64,000 nt of DNA, from the NCBI GenBank assembly GCA_947561395.2, contig OX387184.1, forward strand, positions 39,794,766 to 39,858,765, given 5' to 3'. Shown piece after piece: positions 14,301 through 23,889 of the stretch. The first letter of the stretch is position 1. Every line of letters begins with the position of its first letter. A program made the translations under genes and the position numbers. The notes beneath the pieces were generated by a model. The model worked only from the letters and a program-made list of their open reading frames with translations. It was not told where the DNA came from and searched no databases. This DNA comes from Buxus sempervirens. Its lineage: Eukaryota; Streptophyta; Magnoliopsida; Buxales; Buxaceae.

Positions 14301-17300
14301 ATTGCTAAACTGCCATAGCCACTTTGTAGAAACATTTCCAGGGTCAATTCCACTTTGTACTTTTCTCATGACATACCACTTCCCATCGGATTAGATGGTC
14401 CGTTTTAACTTCCTTTCCAACCCATAAAAAATCCCTTTGAGTCTTATCCACAATATTACTTACCCGACTAGGCATCCTAAATAGGGTCATAAAGTATACA
14501 GGAAAACAATTCAAGGGGGATTTGATAAGATTGATCCGCCCTCCTAGAAAAAAGATAGTTACACTTCCATGATGCTAGTCTTTGCTCTACCCTCTCTCTA
14601 TAACTGGCTCTCAAAACATATAAAAATTAGGAGTCCCACCCAAAGTTATTCCAAGGTAAGTGACTGGACAATGCTCAACCTTACATCCCAGGACATCTGC
14701 CATCCTATAAGTTTCCTTCTCAATCATATTGAAACCCATAAAGCTACTTTTAGCCAAATTGATTTTCAAACTAGAAACAATTTTAAAACTTTTGATGATA
14801 CATTTCACCCCATCTTCCCTCCTAGGGCTGCAAGAAAAGCAAAGTATCATCGGCAAGCAAGAGATTTCAAGGGAACTCAATCTCACAGTATCTTAAGACC
14901 TTGGAATAAATTTAAGGCTTGACCTTGATGAAGGAACCACCTAAAGACATCACAAACCAAAGTGAATAAGAAGGGGGAAAGGGGATCGCCCTGCCTTAGA
15001 CCCATAGAGGATGGGAAGAATCCTGCAACTGTAACCATTAAAAAAGAAAGAACAATTCACATTGTGGAGGCATCCTGAAATCCATTTACGCCATTTACAC
15101 CTGAATGCTTTCCATTCTTGCATTGAATAAAGGAAGCCACATTAAAATTAACGCCTTCTCTAGATCTAATTGGATGAAAATCCTCTTTTCTCTTGATACT
15201 TTTTTTTTATATCCTTAAGCTCACATTGATAATAAGGTAAAAGTTAACCAGAAGGTTACATTAAACAAGCATTAAGAAGCGATTGATAATACATAAAAAC
15301 GGCACAACTTGACTGAGGAAAAAAGAGAAACAAAACACAAGGCAGTGATCAACATTCACTTTAAAATTTCACACTTGTGGGCTTGTAATCAACAATAATA
15401 ACTTTTTCTACTGGAGACAGAAAGTCATTGGCAAAATCAACATGTGCTGGATGTGCAACATACTCAGCAACGCCTTCCACACTCTCAAAGGTGGACTCAA
15501 ACACATGAGTGTAGCCTTGATGCATGTTCTCCATGCTAACATCTTTTTCCCTAGTGGAAAGCCTTCATGGGTGGGATGATGTTGACGAGGTTGGCGTACC
15601 CCTGATGAGATGCTCTATCTTGTCCGATGGAGTGCCGTCCTTGAATTTTGCCATCACTATGTGCTTCACAACGCCCTTTGCTTCCTGCATCTTGGCTTAT
15701 CCTCCTTCTCTTGATACTAGCTTTTCCTATATACATTTGTTGGCGATAGGGGAACAGTCTAGGATTTGGTGGCCCTCAACAAAAGCAGATTGACTAGGGT
15801 CAATAATTTACGGTAACACCATACTAAGCCTAATGGAAATAATTGTGGAGATGGTCTTATATAGGCTTGTTATGAGGCTTATAGGACAAAATCCTTATCT
15901 GTTCCGCACCATTTATCTTTGGAACTAGAACTAATTAAGTGGCATTGGTTGCGTTTTTAATTAATGATCCCATGAATGTAAAATTCTTGAAGGACCTCGA
16001 TAATAGAATCTTTCAATGTATCCTATTTATCCTGATAGAAAGCAACTGTGAAACCGTCTAGACCTGGAGCAGCTTTTTCCCTAGCTAACTCCTTAATAGC
16101 CCTATGAGTTTCTTCAACATCAAGCCCTGTTTCCAACGAAGGTTTTGAAATTCTCATGCCGGCATGCTTGATGCTGCGAAATATGGGGAGACTCCCCTGA
16201 TTTCACAAGAAACCTCAAATTCTTCCATTTGAGGTTTTTATTTTTTGGCCCTAAAGCATTATTAATGTATAATTATGTTTGAAAACCCTAAAAAAAACAC
16301 ATAAGAAGAAGAAAATTGGCATAAATGAACCTCAAAATCAAATTCCAATTTTCACATACAAATAAATACCAAATAGACATAGTAGCAATACAAATGAAAT
16401 CGAAAAGTGACAATGTGACATAATAAGTCTATCTCTAACTCTATCACACATCACATCCACATGGAGTGTCTACCTGGCTGAATGTCATCGTCATCGTCAC
16501 TCCCTCTCTGCCGATGGTACAACGATCTCTCAATATACTGGCAATACTGCTCCCATGTTATAGTATACTGGTAAAGAGACTGAAAATCTCGAACATACCT
16601 CTTATACTCCTCAATACTAACAGAAGTAAGTATCCCAAAACATGGATACTGAGGTTAATATGACATGGATGGTGGTGGTGGTGGTACTACCGGTAGATAT
16701 GACTCATATGAGTCTGGCTGATATGAGGGCATAGGTGGTGGATATGAATCATATGAGGGTATAACTGGATAAGGGAAAAGGTCCTCTACAATACTACTAC
16801 CCGCACCATATCCCCCTCCTTCTCAATAACTTACATCTACTGACCTAAACTGATAGGATAATGAACGTGAATCCTCAGCACCCATGGTCTTCTTCCCTTG
16901 CCCTTCCGTTGATAATGACCACGTGTCCATAGCTGTTGAGAGTAAAAATACTTCGGCTTAAGATAATGGGCTGCCATTCCATAAGCAACATATGTTACGT
17001 AGGTTATAAAATAATAAAATACTATGAAAATATGAAATTATCAAATACTAGAAAGTAAACTTACCTGCACGGTGGAGAGAATGTTCTAATGTGTTGAACC
17101 ACCGATTATCATTGATTTTGTGAACCTATTTGTAAGAATTGGGAGATGCTTACTGTATAGCATCTTTCATTAATCTCATGGACTCATATATACTCCATAG
17201 AGTAGGGTATGCATCACAGTCCACTGCCCTCAAAACTCTGTAGATGGGCTCCAATATGGTAGTCAAATCATTGATTCTCTCCCAAAGCTGGCAGATAGGA

Positions 17301-20300
17301 CAAGATCCTCTACTCTCCTACTCATGGGTGTACGGCTCAAGTGGTAGCCAGTCTAGGCAATGGATGTGAGCATGGCTCTCAGCCCATTCATGTGCCATTG
17401 TATACTATCTAAGGCAATGTAATTAGTGGCGAAACGTGTAATCCCAGGCCTGATTATGTCACCATTACATGCCTCTCTCATCATGGCAAGGACTATGGAA
17501 TGATTATAAATAAATGTCGTCATGGTCATGGCATCAGCAAGTGTATGTCGTACAGTTTTTCTCTGTGCAATAACCTCTAACATGAGGTCTATGCAACGGG
17601 CTGCACAAGGAGTCCAATAGAGCCGATATCACTCTTGCATCATCAACCCAATTTTCTTATAATTCGCCCCATTATTAGTAACAATTTGCATAAAATTTTT
17701 TTTCCCAACTACTTTAATAACCTCTTTCAATAGGGAAGCAATGTAATCTGCATCTTTAATCTTATCAGATGCATCCACCGACCTCAAGAACACTACCCGC
17801 CCCTTACAATAAACCATGAAATTTATGATAGTTTGGTCGGACCTGTCCAGCCATCGCACATTATAGTGCATCCAAACTCCTCCCAAAATGGCTTCAGCTC
17901 ATCTATATAGTCTCGTAACTCCTCTTCCTCATCAAGGTACTTCCCCATTATCTCACAAGGGGTGGGGGTAACACTTCTTTACCTACTTGCTGAATTTCAT
18001 CCACCATATTCATAAAGTGTGGGGAGGAGGCTGCATTTGCAGGGATGTGATCGAATAAAAAAAAAACTTTGAAATAAATTTTCCAGTTTTCTCTCTCACA
18101 TTGCCACCACTGAACATATCCTGAATTCATTTCTGCTTTGAATCTTTGCCCCTAAATAGTGACGGCTCTACAGGAGGATCTGGCAATCTCATAATATGTG
18201 CCGTCCTCAATGATACACCGCCTGATCCTAAAGGCCGACCACCGGATGTCCCAACCTGTCTACTAAATCCATGTCTCTCTAAGTCCAATCTCTCTCTTTC
18301 TGCTGCCATATGAGCCTGCCACTAATCACGAAAGTGTCTTCTCTCTTCCGACGTCTCAATATCAAGAGGATAGGGTGTATCATCATCCTCATCATCATCA
18401 AGATCCATGGCACCCCTGCTAGCCTGATCCTCACATCCTCATCTTAGGCTTGTTTATCTACTCTCCCTGAAGTAGAGGCCTGTTGATGCTCTTTCATAAG
18501 CTTCTTCACCTTAGGTTGCACATTACTACGGTTTGCCATATTTTTATATCTATGTGCCAAGTGTTGTTTCAATCTTGTTACTCCCCCACCCCTAATAATT
18601 TGCCCACAATAATTTCACTTTGATTGTGTTCACGACCTTATGTATTGCTCGCCATAACTCCACCCAATATCCTCTTGCCGACCCCTTTCGCCTGCCATCG
18701 TACTTCCAACTCACCTTTAAAAATTGGAAGTCAGAAAAAAAAGTCATTTGTTTGAACTTGGAAGTTTGAACTTAGAAGTTAGAACTTAGAACATATGCAA
18801 TTACACTATCATAGTATCATATACATTCTCATATTTTTATACTAATTTTTGCTATTTTATTCATTTTTATGTATTTGTTAATTAAAATATAATATTAAAT
18901 TATTCAATTAAATTATGCATCCTTACATTCTGTTTTTTTAAGCTTCTATATTTTTTAGGGAAAATTGGTTTTTAGTGATACTTTTTCAAAACAATTCAGA
19001 TTCAGTCGGCTAATTCTCTGTAATTGACTTTTAGTGATACCTTTTTAAAACAATTGAGAATCAATGTGATTTTACTGTTCATTAAAAATTTCTTCCGAAA
19101 ATGCCCTCAAAAAAACTTACAAACCTCATTTATAACAAAATGACTGAAAATATTTTCAAAGTCTTTTGAGAGTATTTTAGGAAAAAACTCTTAATGAATA
19201 GTAAAATAACACTAATTATCAATTATTTAAAAAACTTATCACTAAAAACTAATTACCAAGAATTGGTCGGCTGAATATGAATTATTTTGAAAAAGTATAA
19301 CTAAAAACCAATTTACCCTATTTTTTATATACACTTGATAACACTCTTATAATCTTAATTTCTAAAAAAACATACTTGTCCTTAATTAAAAATTAATTTT
19401 TTAGTAACTTTCATGCTCAATAATTAAAAAAAATATTTTCTGTAGAAAAAAAAAATAACGACACCCATCAATTGATCGGGTGTTGTTAACCAACAAACTG
19501 AAAATTCATCAACAATGGATAAGATTTGAGTAAAATAAATGAAAAAAATCAAGTTTTACCTCAATTAGTAAAGCCAAATGTTCAGATTTTCACATAGACT
19601 TGGCGTAGGATGCCTTCAAACTCCAAAAACCTCTTCAATCCGCAAGATCCAACTACTTGGGGGAAAAATTAGGAAGAAATTGAAAAAACATGAGGGAAAT
19701 GGGGGGGAATGGGGAAAATTTTGGTGTGTGTGTGTGTGGGGGGGGGGGGGTAATGTCGCTAGCGGTTTTAGAGCATGTGTCTGACTTAACGGCATGCCAA
19801 GGAAAATTGAGGAAGCTCAATTTTCCGACCAATTTCGTGCCGTTTCCAACCATTCCTCTTGATGGGGGGGGCAGCCTTCTATCGTTGCATTCCTTAAGGA
19901 AGAAAGAGAACATATGTTTAAATCGATATAAGTGGGAATAGAAGTCCACTAATGCCTGAGTCAAAGCGAGAGGATCCTCCACTACTTGGTTTCTGACTTT
20001 GAGATGGCTTATCACATTCCTCCTCCTCCTCCTACCACTGGCCATGGCATGAAAAAAATTTTGTATTGTTATCTCCTTCCTTAAGCCAGCTTACCCTAGA
20101 TCTCTAACGTCAATGAATCTCTTCTTGTTGTATAATAAGTTGCAAATCATTCTTAAGGGCAACCCTCGTCCCAAATTCTTCATCAGTTAGGACCCTCACC
20201 TCTTCTTTGTCTATTGATCTTATCAATCTCCCCAACATAGATTGTTTCCAAGAACCAATGTGCACCAATTCAGTTATCTCAATTTCTACCTGAAGCCTTT

Positions 20301-23300
20301 CAATCCCCTCATAAACTTAAATCCAGACCATTCCAATTGTTGGGGAGTGGAGAAGTGTTGGTGGTGGTGTTGTTGTTCCTGCCACCATTTGGATACCACA
20401 TCATGAAAATCAGGATGTAGGAGCCACATTTTTTCAAAGTGTCACCTATTAGGACGACTCTTAGCAACTGTGAAATATGTTTATCCCTTATCATTCACAG
20501 TTTTCCCATGCATTCATTTTCAACATCTGCAATCATACTCCCATAACATTCCATAAGTGCCTATCCACTTAAGCCATCCAGTTCAGATCCTATATGCAAC
20601 ATCCTGATAAATACCCCTTCCTTAATGGATAATTGAACCATGATAACAAAATTGATTGCTTTTATGAATCTCTTGATTCTCAATTCAAATCATTGTATCA
20701 CCACTGGTATCACTTATGCTAAAGTTTCACACCATAAACTTGGACCTCTTTTAACGTATTTTAAAAACCTTTTTCATCCTAAAGTATCCTAAGCCTCCTC
20801 TCTAGTTTGGTCTATCTAAATTACATTATTTGAAAATAGCATACATCAAGGCATCTCCCTTGAGTAAAATGGTAGGGGACATATAACTGAATCTGGATGA
20901 CAGTGTATCGTCACAAGAATCTTATTCTTCTTACTACCCATCATTCTTGTCTTAGTTGTGGCTCACCCATACATTTCTTTAATAACGTCAATATATTTTA
21001 TTGGTATTCTTTTTTCTGCCTAATGCCCACAATATTAACTCTTGGGGATCTATCATGCAATTTTTCAAAATCAATGAAAACTACATGAAGGTTACTCTTC
21101 TCGAAATTTCTCCGCTAGATGTCTAAATAAAAAAGATCTTCTTGATGACTAATGTCCTAAGCATAAAGCCAGACATTTTTCAAACACCTAGGTAATTTCA
21201 TTTTTAAAGTTTGCTCCATTAATTTTACCCATAATTTCATAGTATCATGGATTCACTGTAAGTTTAGTTCCTCAATATTTAATATTTGCTACAGTTCCAA
21301 AATTCACTTTCATTCATACATATAGGTTTCACCACTCTTTTCCTCCCAAGCATTTGTCTTTTTTGTAGTTCTAAAAGTCCCCTTAGTCCTAAAGCTTTTA
21401 CTATTTTTTGTCTTAGCTAAAACTCTATTAACCTTGGGAATCCTAGCCCTACAAACATGACAGTGTTTTCTGGACTCTTTAATGACCACATAAATTCATG
21501 AAACAAAGCTTGCTGTACCTTCTTCATTTAGTAAGTTTTGAAAATATTCTCTCCACTTTTCTTTGATCTCCTTATATCTTTTTAAGAACCAAATTCTCAC
21601 ACTTAATACATCTAACTTGATCTGAACCTCTTTTATTCTTCTCTTCGAATCTTGCAAATATATGAATTTGTCACCCTCTTCATTATATGCTTATTTTTTA
21701 GCCTCGGTTGTTATCTTTTAAGTTTCTTTCAATTTTTTACACCTTTACACCCTTATATTTTCTACAGCTTCTTCTTCTCCTCCTTTTTTTTTCCTTTTTT
21801 TTTTGGCCTAGTTTCAAATTGAAGCCATTTTGTCCTCTTCATCAGCTTTTCAAACAGTATTCTCTGTCAGCAAGTTACTTTTAAGGATTGATTAGCTATA
21901 ATTCTCTAAAGACCTCCTTTCTTATTCTTATATAATGATATTGCCTATTTTAGCTAGACTTGTGACTCCCTCAAGCAACGGGGCCTTTTGGAGTGAAACC
22001 CAAGAGCAAAACTTTGAGATCCAGTGGGCCAAAGTGGACAATATCATCGCTGTAGGGATTGGGGAGTTACATCTCACCACCATGACCATTTAGATATCCA
22101 CTTATAAGTATCTTTTCCCTGGTAGGAATTCCTCAACTTAAACTATCTGTTTCTTTCCAGAATTGTTTTTTAATATTATCTTCAGATGATATTAAGAATC
22201 TTGCATCCTAAGTTAACATATCCTAATTGTTCTAACCCTTTTATCATTATCCCTCATGTCCTTATCTACTGTGATTGCTATGCCATTTCTATTGTTTCTT
22301 TCCTTGTATGCCATCGTTTATTCTCATTAAACTCTTCAGTGCTCTCTCCTTTCCGTTTCATCTCCTATTGATATATTCATTGATCTTCATTCTTTTCATT
22401 CCAGTAACTTTTAAGCTCTTCCATGTTGAAGTTCCTGAATTCTATTTAGCTTGGCAAACCTTATTTTCTTGGACAAAACTTTTATTTGCATTTGTCCACT
22501 TTGGAAAAAGAATCATTGCCTACTTATGACTGCAACCGAGTGCCATTCTGTTTGTGAAATACTCCTGAACTCACTTCAGTATATCATTTTTGGAGAAGAC
22601 CCTAACATAAGATCTAGCTAATGGTACAGGATTTATGTTATAATAGATTTAGCAAAAAATTTATACCAGTTTCTTGATAGCAAAACCCTTTTACATTTTA
22701 CCCAGGCTTGGGGCCAGAAATTCCCAAAAGATATTGCAGTATAAAATGACAACTAGCCAATGTTTGCACATGGCTTGTGTTCATTGTTTATCAACTAAAT
22801 GGGTCTCCATGATCTATTGTAACAATTGGTAATTTAATATGCACACTGTTGGGACTCTCTTCACAGGAAAGTTCAGATGAAACTTTTGGCCAATGATGGC
22901 AAATTTCTATTCAGTAACAAGATGCCAGTGTAATGTATCTCCCATGGAAAATTAACAAGAATGCAAACTATTATAAAAGTACTATTGAAACGTGTATGCA
23001 TTTACACGACACATAACCATAATGCAATGACGTCATGCATATAAGAAATAAAAAAGAAATGAAGCAACAGTTCTCGCATTACTTGACTTTTTTTTCCCCA
23101 TCATTTCTTTCTTCTATCATGCCTTTTTGCAGTAATACTTTTCTGTCTTGCAGGGGCTGGTAAGCAATCTTATCTCAGCTGGCCAAGGCCGTGAAGCAGC
23201 ATTTGCAGCTGCAGTTCTGGGGGACAATGCTCTAATGGAGAAAGCATGGCAGGACACTGGGATGCTGGCAGAAGCTGTGCTCCATGCACATGTATAGCCT

Positions 23301-23889
23301 TAATCTGTAACAGTTTTTAGTTTATGTATATTTAATGAAATAATCACATACCTGAACTCTCTTCCAGGCTCATGGGCGACCAACATTGAAAAACTTAGTC
23401 CAGGCATGGAACAAAATACTACAGAAGGAGCTTGAGTACACTCCGTCAACAAAAACGGATGCAGCAGCTGCTTTTCTAGCTTCCATTGAGGAACCCAAGC
23501 TTACAAGTTTTGCAGAAGCAGGAAAGAAACCACCAATCGAAATTCTTCCCCCAGGGATGATGTCTCTAGCTGTGTCAATTACTGGTCAGAGCAAGGTTAC
23601 TTCTGCTACACAAGCTGCTACTAAGCAACCACAGCCAAGCAAACAATTGCTGTTAGAAGCATCTCCGGCTGCCTCGGAGAATGTTCCATCTCTGCCTGTG
23701 AGTGAACCAGTTCCATCTACGAGTGTTCCTGTTTCATCCACATCAAGTGATCCGGTTGTACCTACCCAAAGTAGTACAGCACCACCTGCAAGTACTCCCA
23801 CACCACCCTCGGAGGCAGCCACACAGGTGGTGGATGACCAGTGGGCGAGCATTTCCACTTCATTGCCAGTGACTGACGCACTTGCTTGA
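2604..23889 (+). CDS. TWD40-1: TWD40-1, TPLATE-complex WD40 subunit (C-terminal 549 residues, 7 exons)
   Basis: The coding exons are 2604-2790, 6728-6978, 10743-10835, 10955-11056, 11628-11985, 23154-23291 and 23368-23889. All introns are GT..AG and the phases join without a break: 1651 nt give 549 residues plus TGA. The protein matches Arabidopsis TWD40-1 (At3g50590) as I know it: CVFVDAG, EEMKLKEAQ, RISLRPPMLQV, GGGGVSVAVTRFP, LGREHHDDLAQFMLGMGY and NALMEKAWQDTGMLAEAV. TWD40-1 belongs to the eight-subunit TPLATE complex (TSET in other eukaryotes), an adaptor at the plasma membrane that drives clathrin-mediated endocytosis. The part here is the helical solenoid after the propeller, ending in a low-complexity Ser/Thr/Pro/Ala tail. 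The first exon begins inside a codon, so the N-terminal WD40 half is upstream of the window. The fifth intron in the window is 11.2 kb of nested transposons, yet the exons carry no disruption, so the gene is probably active. Confidence 0.93.
3041..3345. repeat. two-copy tandem duplication (about 150 bp unit)
   Basis: Both copies read ..TCAATCTAAA.., a G-rich stretch, CCAAT(A/T)GGATTTATTTATT, TTTTGGGAA and a (CA)n tract, then AAATGC..GATG/GATA. The G-rich part is GGTGGGTGGG in the first copy and a long pure G run in the second. Confidence 0.65.
3232..3263 (+). repeat. poly-G tract (32 G)
   Basis: There is an uninterrupted run of 32 G, followed by TTAGGGGGG. It could fold as a G-quadruplex, or its length could be a sequencing artefact. 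Confidence 0.9.
6728..6978 (+). CDS. TWD40-1: TWD40-1 exon
   Basis: The acceptor is TTTCAG and the donor is GACAG|GTACAT. It encodes VVRLASFQHAPSVPPFL ... GVRDGVLWLIDR, with the Arg codon split across the intron. Confidence 0.93.
6979..10742 (+). other. TWD40-1 intron with an LTR-type repeat fragment
   Basis: No exon is seen between the splice sites. From about 8300 to 9239 the sequence resembles the LTR at the right edge of the window (listed separately). The remainder includes a T/C-rich block (7740-7800) and an A/G-rich GAAGAAGAA tract (9906-9990). Open frames in the GA tract are low-complexity only. Confidence 0.6.
8300..9239. mobile_element. LTR fragment (same family as 61.2-64.0 kb)
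   Basis: A chain of shared words in the same order links this region with 63100-64000: a CT-rich block, AAATATTACC(T/A)AATC, CCAATTTAAGGCCTCTAATT, AATTACCAATAG-like text, TAGGCCATAA, and a run of AATTTATTAATTnGnnTAAT. It ends GATATCACA near 9239, compatible with a CA-3' LTR end. The left boundary is not clear. No internal coding region is attached, so it is a solo or truncated LTR inside a TWD40-1 intron. Confidence 0.55.
10743..10835 (+). CDS. TWD40-1: TWD40-1 exon
   Basis: The acceptor is CCTGCAG and the donor is AAGTG|GTCTGC. It encodes YMCAHALSLSHPGIRCRCLA ... AVK, and the Trp codon is split. A short exon like this is missed by open-frame searches; it was placed by phase and family match. 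Confidence 0.9.
10955..11056 (+). CDS. TWD40-1: TWD40-1 exon
   Basis: The acceptor is ATGAAG and the donor is AAAAG|GTTCGC. It encodes ASRLGREHHDDLAQFMLG ... LPGISK, with the Arg codon split. A later AG (10960) is an alternative acceptor, but it would drop Ala and Ser and break the frame with the previous exon. Confidence 0.9.
11628..11985 (+). CDS. TWD40-1: TWD40-1 exon
   Basis: The acceptor is TCCCCAG and the donor is TTGAGT|GTAAGT. It encodes LEFDLAMQSSDLKRALQCLL ... LRLANHGELTRLS. Its donor opens the 11.2-kb intron and is a strong consensus site. Confidence 0.93.
12997..13053. repeat. (AT)n microsatellite at the LINE 3' end
   Basis: TATATC/TATATA repeats abut the 3' end of the minus-strand L1 element. 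Microsatellites at this position are common for L1 insertions whose tail has mutated. Confidence 0.6.
15181..15200. repeat. target-site duplication of the HS1-like retrocopy (left)
   Basis: TCCTCTTTTCTCTTGATACT matches the right copy at 15701-15719 (TCCTCCTTCTCTTGATACT) apart from a small difference in the pyrimidine run. Confidence 0.8.
15201..15700 (-). pseudogene. processed retrocopy of an HS1-like stress-response A/B-barrel gene
   Basis: On the minus strand an ATG (15691-15689) starts a frame matching plant HS1/Dabb-domain proteins (family length about 110 residues). It shows VKHIVMAKFKDGTPSDKIE, then YANLVNIIPPMKAFH, then GYTHVFESTFES, VAEYVAHPAHVDFA and IVDYKPTSVKF followed by TAA at 15361-15363. 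There are no introns, an A-rich tail (T8 on the plus strand at 15201-15208), and flanking direct repeats of 19-20 bp that share TTCTCTTGATACT (15181-15200 and 15701-15719). These are the three marks of LINE-mediated retroposition. It is broken by a one-base loss before Tyr-Ala-Asn, a TGG-to-TAG change after AFH, and a further shift just downstream. The insertion sits inside the L1, so it is younger than that element. Confidence 0.85.
15701..15719. repeat. target-site duplication of the HS1-like retrocopy (right)
   Basis: This is the partner of 15181-15200. The L1 reading frame resumes on the far side. Confidence 0.8.
16451..18698 (-). pseudogene. hAT transposase (BED zinc finger + DUF659), broken
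   Basis: Minus-strand order: an initiating ATG near 18698; a BED-finger remnant ending RGGGVTRLKQHLAHRYKN (about 18540-18600); an acidic linker DLDDDEDDDTPYP; a block with SLFRGKDSKQK near 18130; EIMGKYLDEEEELRDYIDEL and FGCTIMCDGWT (about 17850-17950); then NFMVYCKGRVVFLRSVDASD, IVTNNGANYKK and YWTPCAARCIDLMLEVIA (17570-17830), the DUF659 and following hAT core. Further on come AAHYLKPKYFY (about 16960) and the end GRHSMWM before TGA at 16453-16451. The frame is interrupted by several stops and shifts, so it is inactive. The C-terminus matches the remnant at 1687-1848. Confidence 0.85.
18956..19320. mobile_element. fold-back MITE nested in the hAT element
   Basis: The left half starts TAGGGAAAATTGGTTTTTAG and the right half ends with its inverted copy, CTAAAAACCAATTTACCCTA. 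The inverted similarity continues through about 170 bp on each side (TTCAGnCGnC.AATTCT, AATnTTTTAAA, TTTTACTnTTCATTAA, TTTCAGTCATTTTG), so nearly the whole 365 bp is one imperfect inverted repeat. It has no coding capacity. The flanks are T-rich, so a target duplication cannot be fixed. A broken copy appears to flank the MITE at 41757-42206. Confidence 0.8.
19456..19488. repeat. palindrome in hAT element, partner of 1333-1367
   Basis: Arms TAACGACACCC and GGGTGTTGTTA (one mismatch) flank ATCAATTGATC. It has the same arms and the same neighbouring homopolymer as the palindrome in the deletion derivative at 885-2413, although the elements have diverged elsewhere. Confidence 0.75.
20480..21860 (-). 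mobile_element. RTE-type LINE fragment, decayed
   Basis: On the minus strand the linker EIKEKWREYFQNLLNEE lies near 21500-21560. Reverse transcriptase block LHVVFIDFEKLHDRSPRVN (about 21020-21090) is followed by KKCMGEPQLRQE, and then a C-terminal block with DVAYRI.TGWLKWIGTYG (about 20550-20610). This order matches plant RTE elements (VFIDLEKAYDRVPRE ... VTHRIRAGWMKWR). Stops are frequent. It abuts the 5' end of the L1, and the missing remainder was probably lost or displaced when the L1 entered. Confidence 0.7.
21955..22085. mobile_element. possible LTR fragment
   Basis: The stretch reads GTGACTCCCTCAAGC ... CCAAAGTGGACAATATCATC ... GGGGAGTTACA. The GGACAATATC and GTTACA arrangement is typical of the 3' part of some plant LTRs. 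No coding region is attached and the ends are not defined. Confidence 0.35.
23154..23291 (+). CDS. TWD40-1: TWD40-1 exon
   Basis: The acceptor is TCTTGCAG and the donor is CACAT|GTATAG. It holds 46 codons, GLVSNLISAGQGREAAFAA ... EAVLHAH, continuing exactly where the exon 11.2 kb upstream stops. Confidence 0.93.
23368..23889 (+). CDS. TWD40-1: TWD40-1 terminal exon
   Basis: The acceptor is CTTCCAG; the stop TGA is at 23887-23889. It begins AHGRPTLKNLVQAWNK and passes through a conserved KPPIEILPPGMMS block. It finishes with about 100 residues of Ser/Thr/Pro/Ala/Val-rich low complexity ending ISTSLPVTDALA. Such tails are variable in length among plant TWD40-1 proteins. Confidence 0.93.
   Translation, partial: AHGRPTLKNLVQAWNKILQKELEYTPSTKTDAAAAFLASIEEPKLTSFAEAGKKPPIEILPPGMMSLAVSITGQSKVTSATQAATKQPQPSKQLLLEASPAASENVPSLPVSEPVPSTSVPVSSTSSDPVVPTQSSTAPPASTPTPPSEAATQVVDDQWASISTSLPVTDALA

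Larger units (their letters stand above)
16138..19841 (-). mobile_element. hAT transposon inserted in the L1 LINE
   Basis: The sequence GTTTCCAAC occurs at 16129-16137 and 19842-19850 as a direct repeat flanking the element. If one copy and the element are removed, the L1 frame joins as EEWLETGLDVEE, which shows the insertion site directly. The left end is GAAGGTTTTGAAATT..., similar to the CAAGGTTTCCGAAATTTC start of the hAT at 885. The right end (rc GGCACGAAATTGG) resembles an internal part of that element, so the right TIR may be truncated. The duplication is 8 or 9 bp depending on where the end is drawn; 8 is expected for hAT. It carries a BED/DUF659-type transposase pseudogene and a nested MITE. 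Confidence 0.8.
13054..20470 (-). mobile_element. L1-type LINE, 5'-truncated, disrupted by two insertions
   Basis: Read on the minus strand the order is: the linker after the endonuclease (MWLLHPDF and a Trp-rich block near 20380-20450); a segment with VVEDPLALTQALVDFY at about 19920-19990; a break by a hAT element; reverse transcriptase starting WLETGLDVEETHRAIKEL near 16090-16137; RQGDPLSPFLFTLV near 14970; the catalytic LADD at 14846-14857; LGCKVE..YLGITLGG; WLWQFSNER near 14290; and a zf-RVT-like end near 13730-14000. Many stops and frameshifts mean it is dead. After removal of both insertions the element is about 3.2 kb, short of a full 5-6 kb L1; the endonuclease is missing. It lies antisense in the TWD40-1 intron. 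Confidence 0.85.
11986..23153 (+). other. 11.2-kb TWD40-1 intron filled by nested transposons
   Basis: The intron is bounded by AGT|GTAAGT and TTGCAG|GGG, and the protein reads LTRLS/GLVSNL across it. In order it holds unassigned AT-rich DNA (11986-12960), an (AT)n tract, an L1 LINE on the minus strand interrupted by a retrocopy and a hAT element, an RTE LINE fragment, an LTR-like fragment and AT-rich sequence to 23153. All recognisable coding transposons are antisense to TWD40-1. Confidence 0.85.

Noticed and set aside
15524..15793. 89-codon plus-strand frame at 15524-15793
   Set aside because: It is the antisense shadow of the HS1-like retrocopy.
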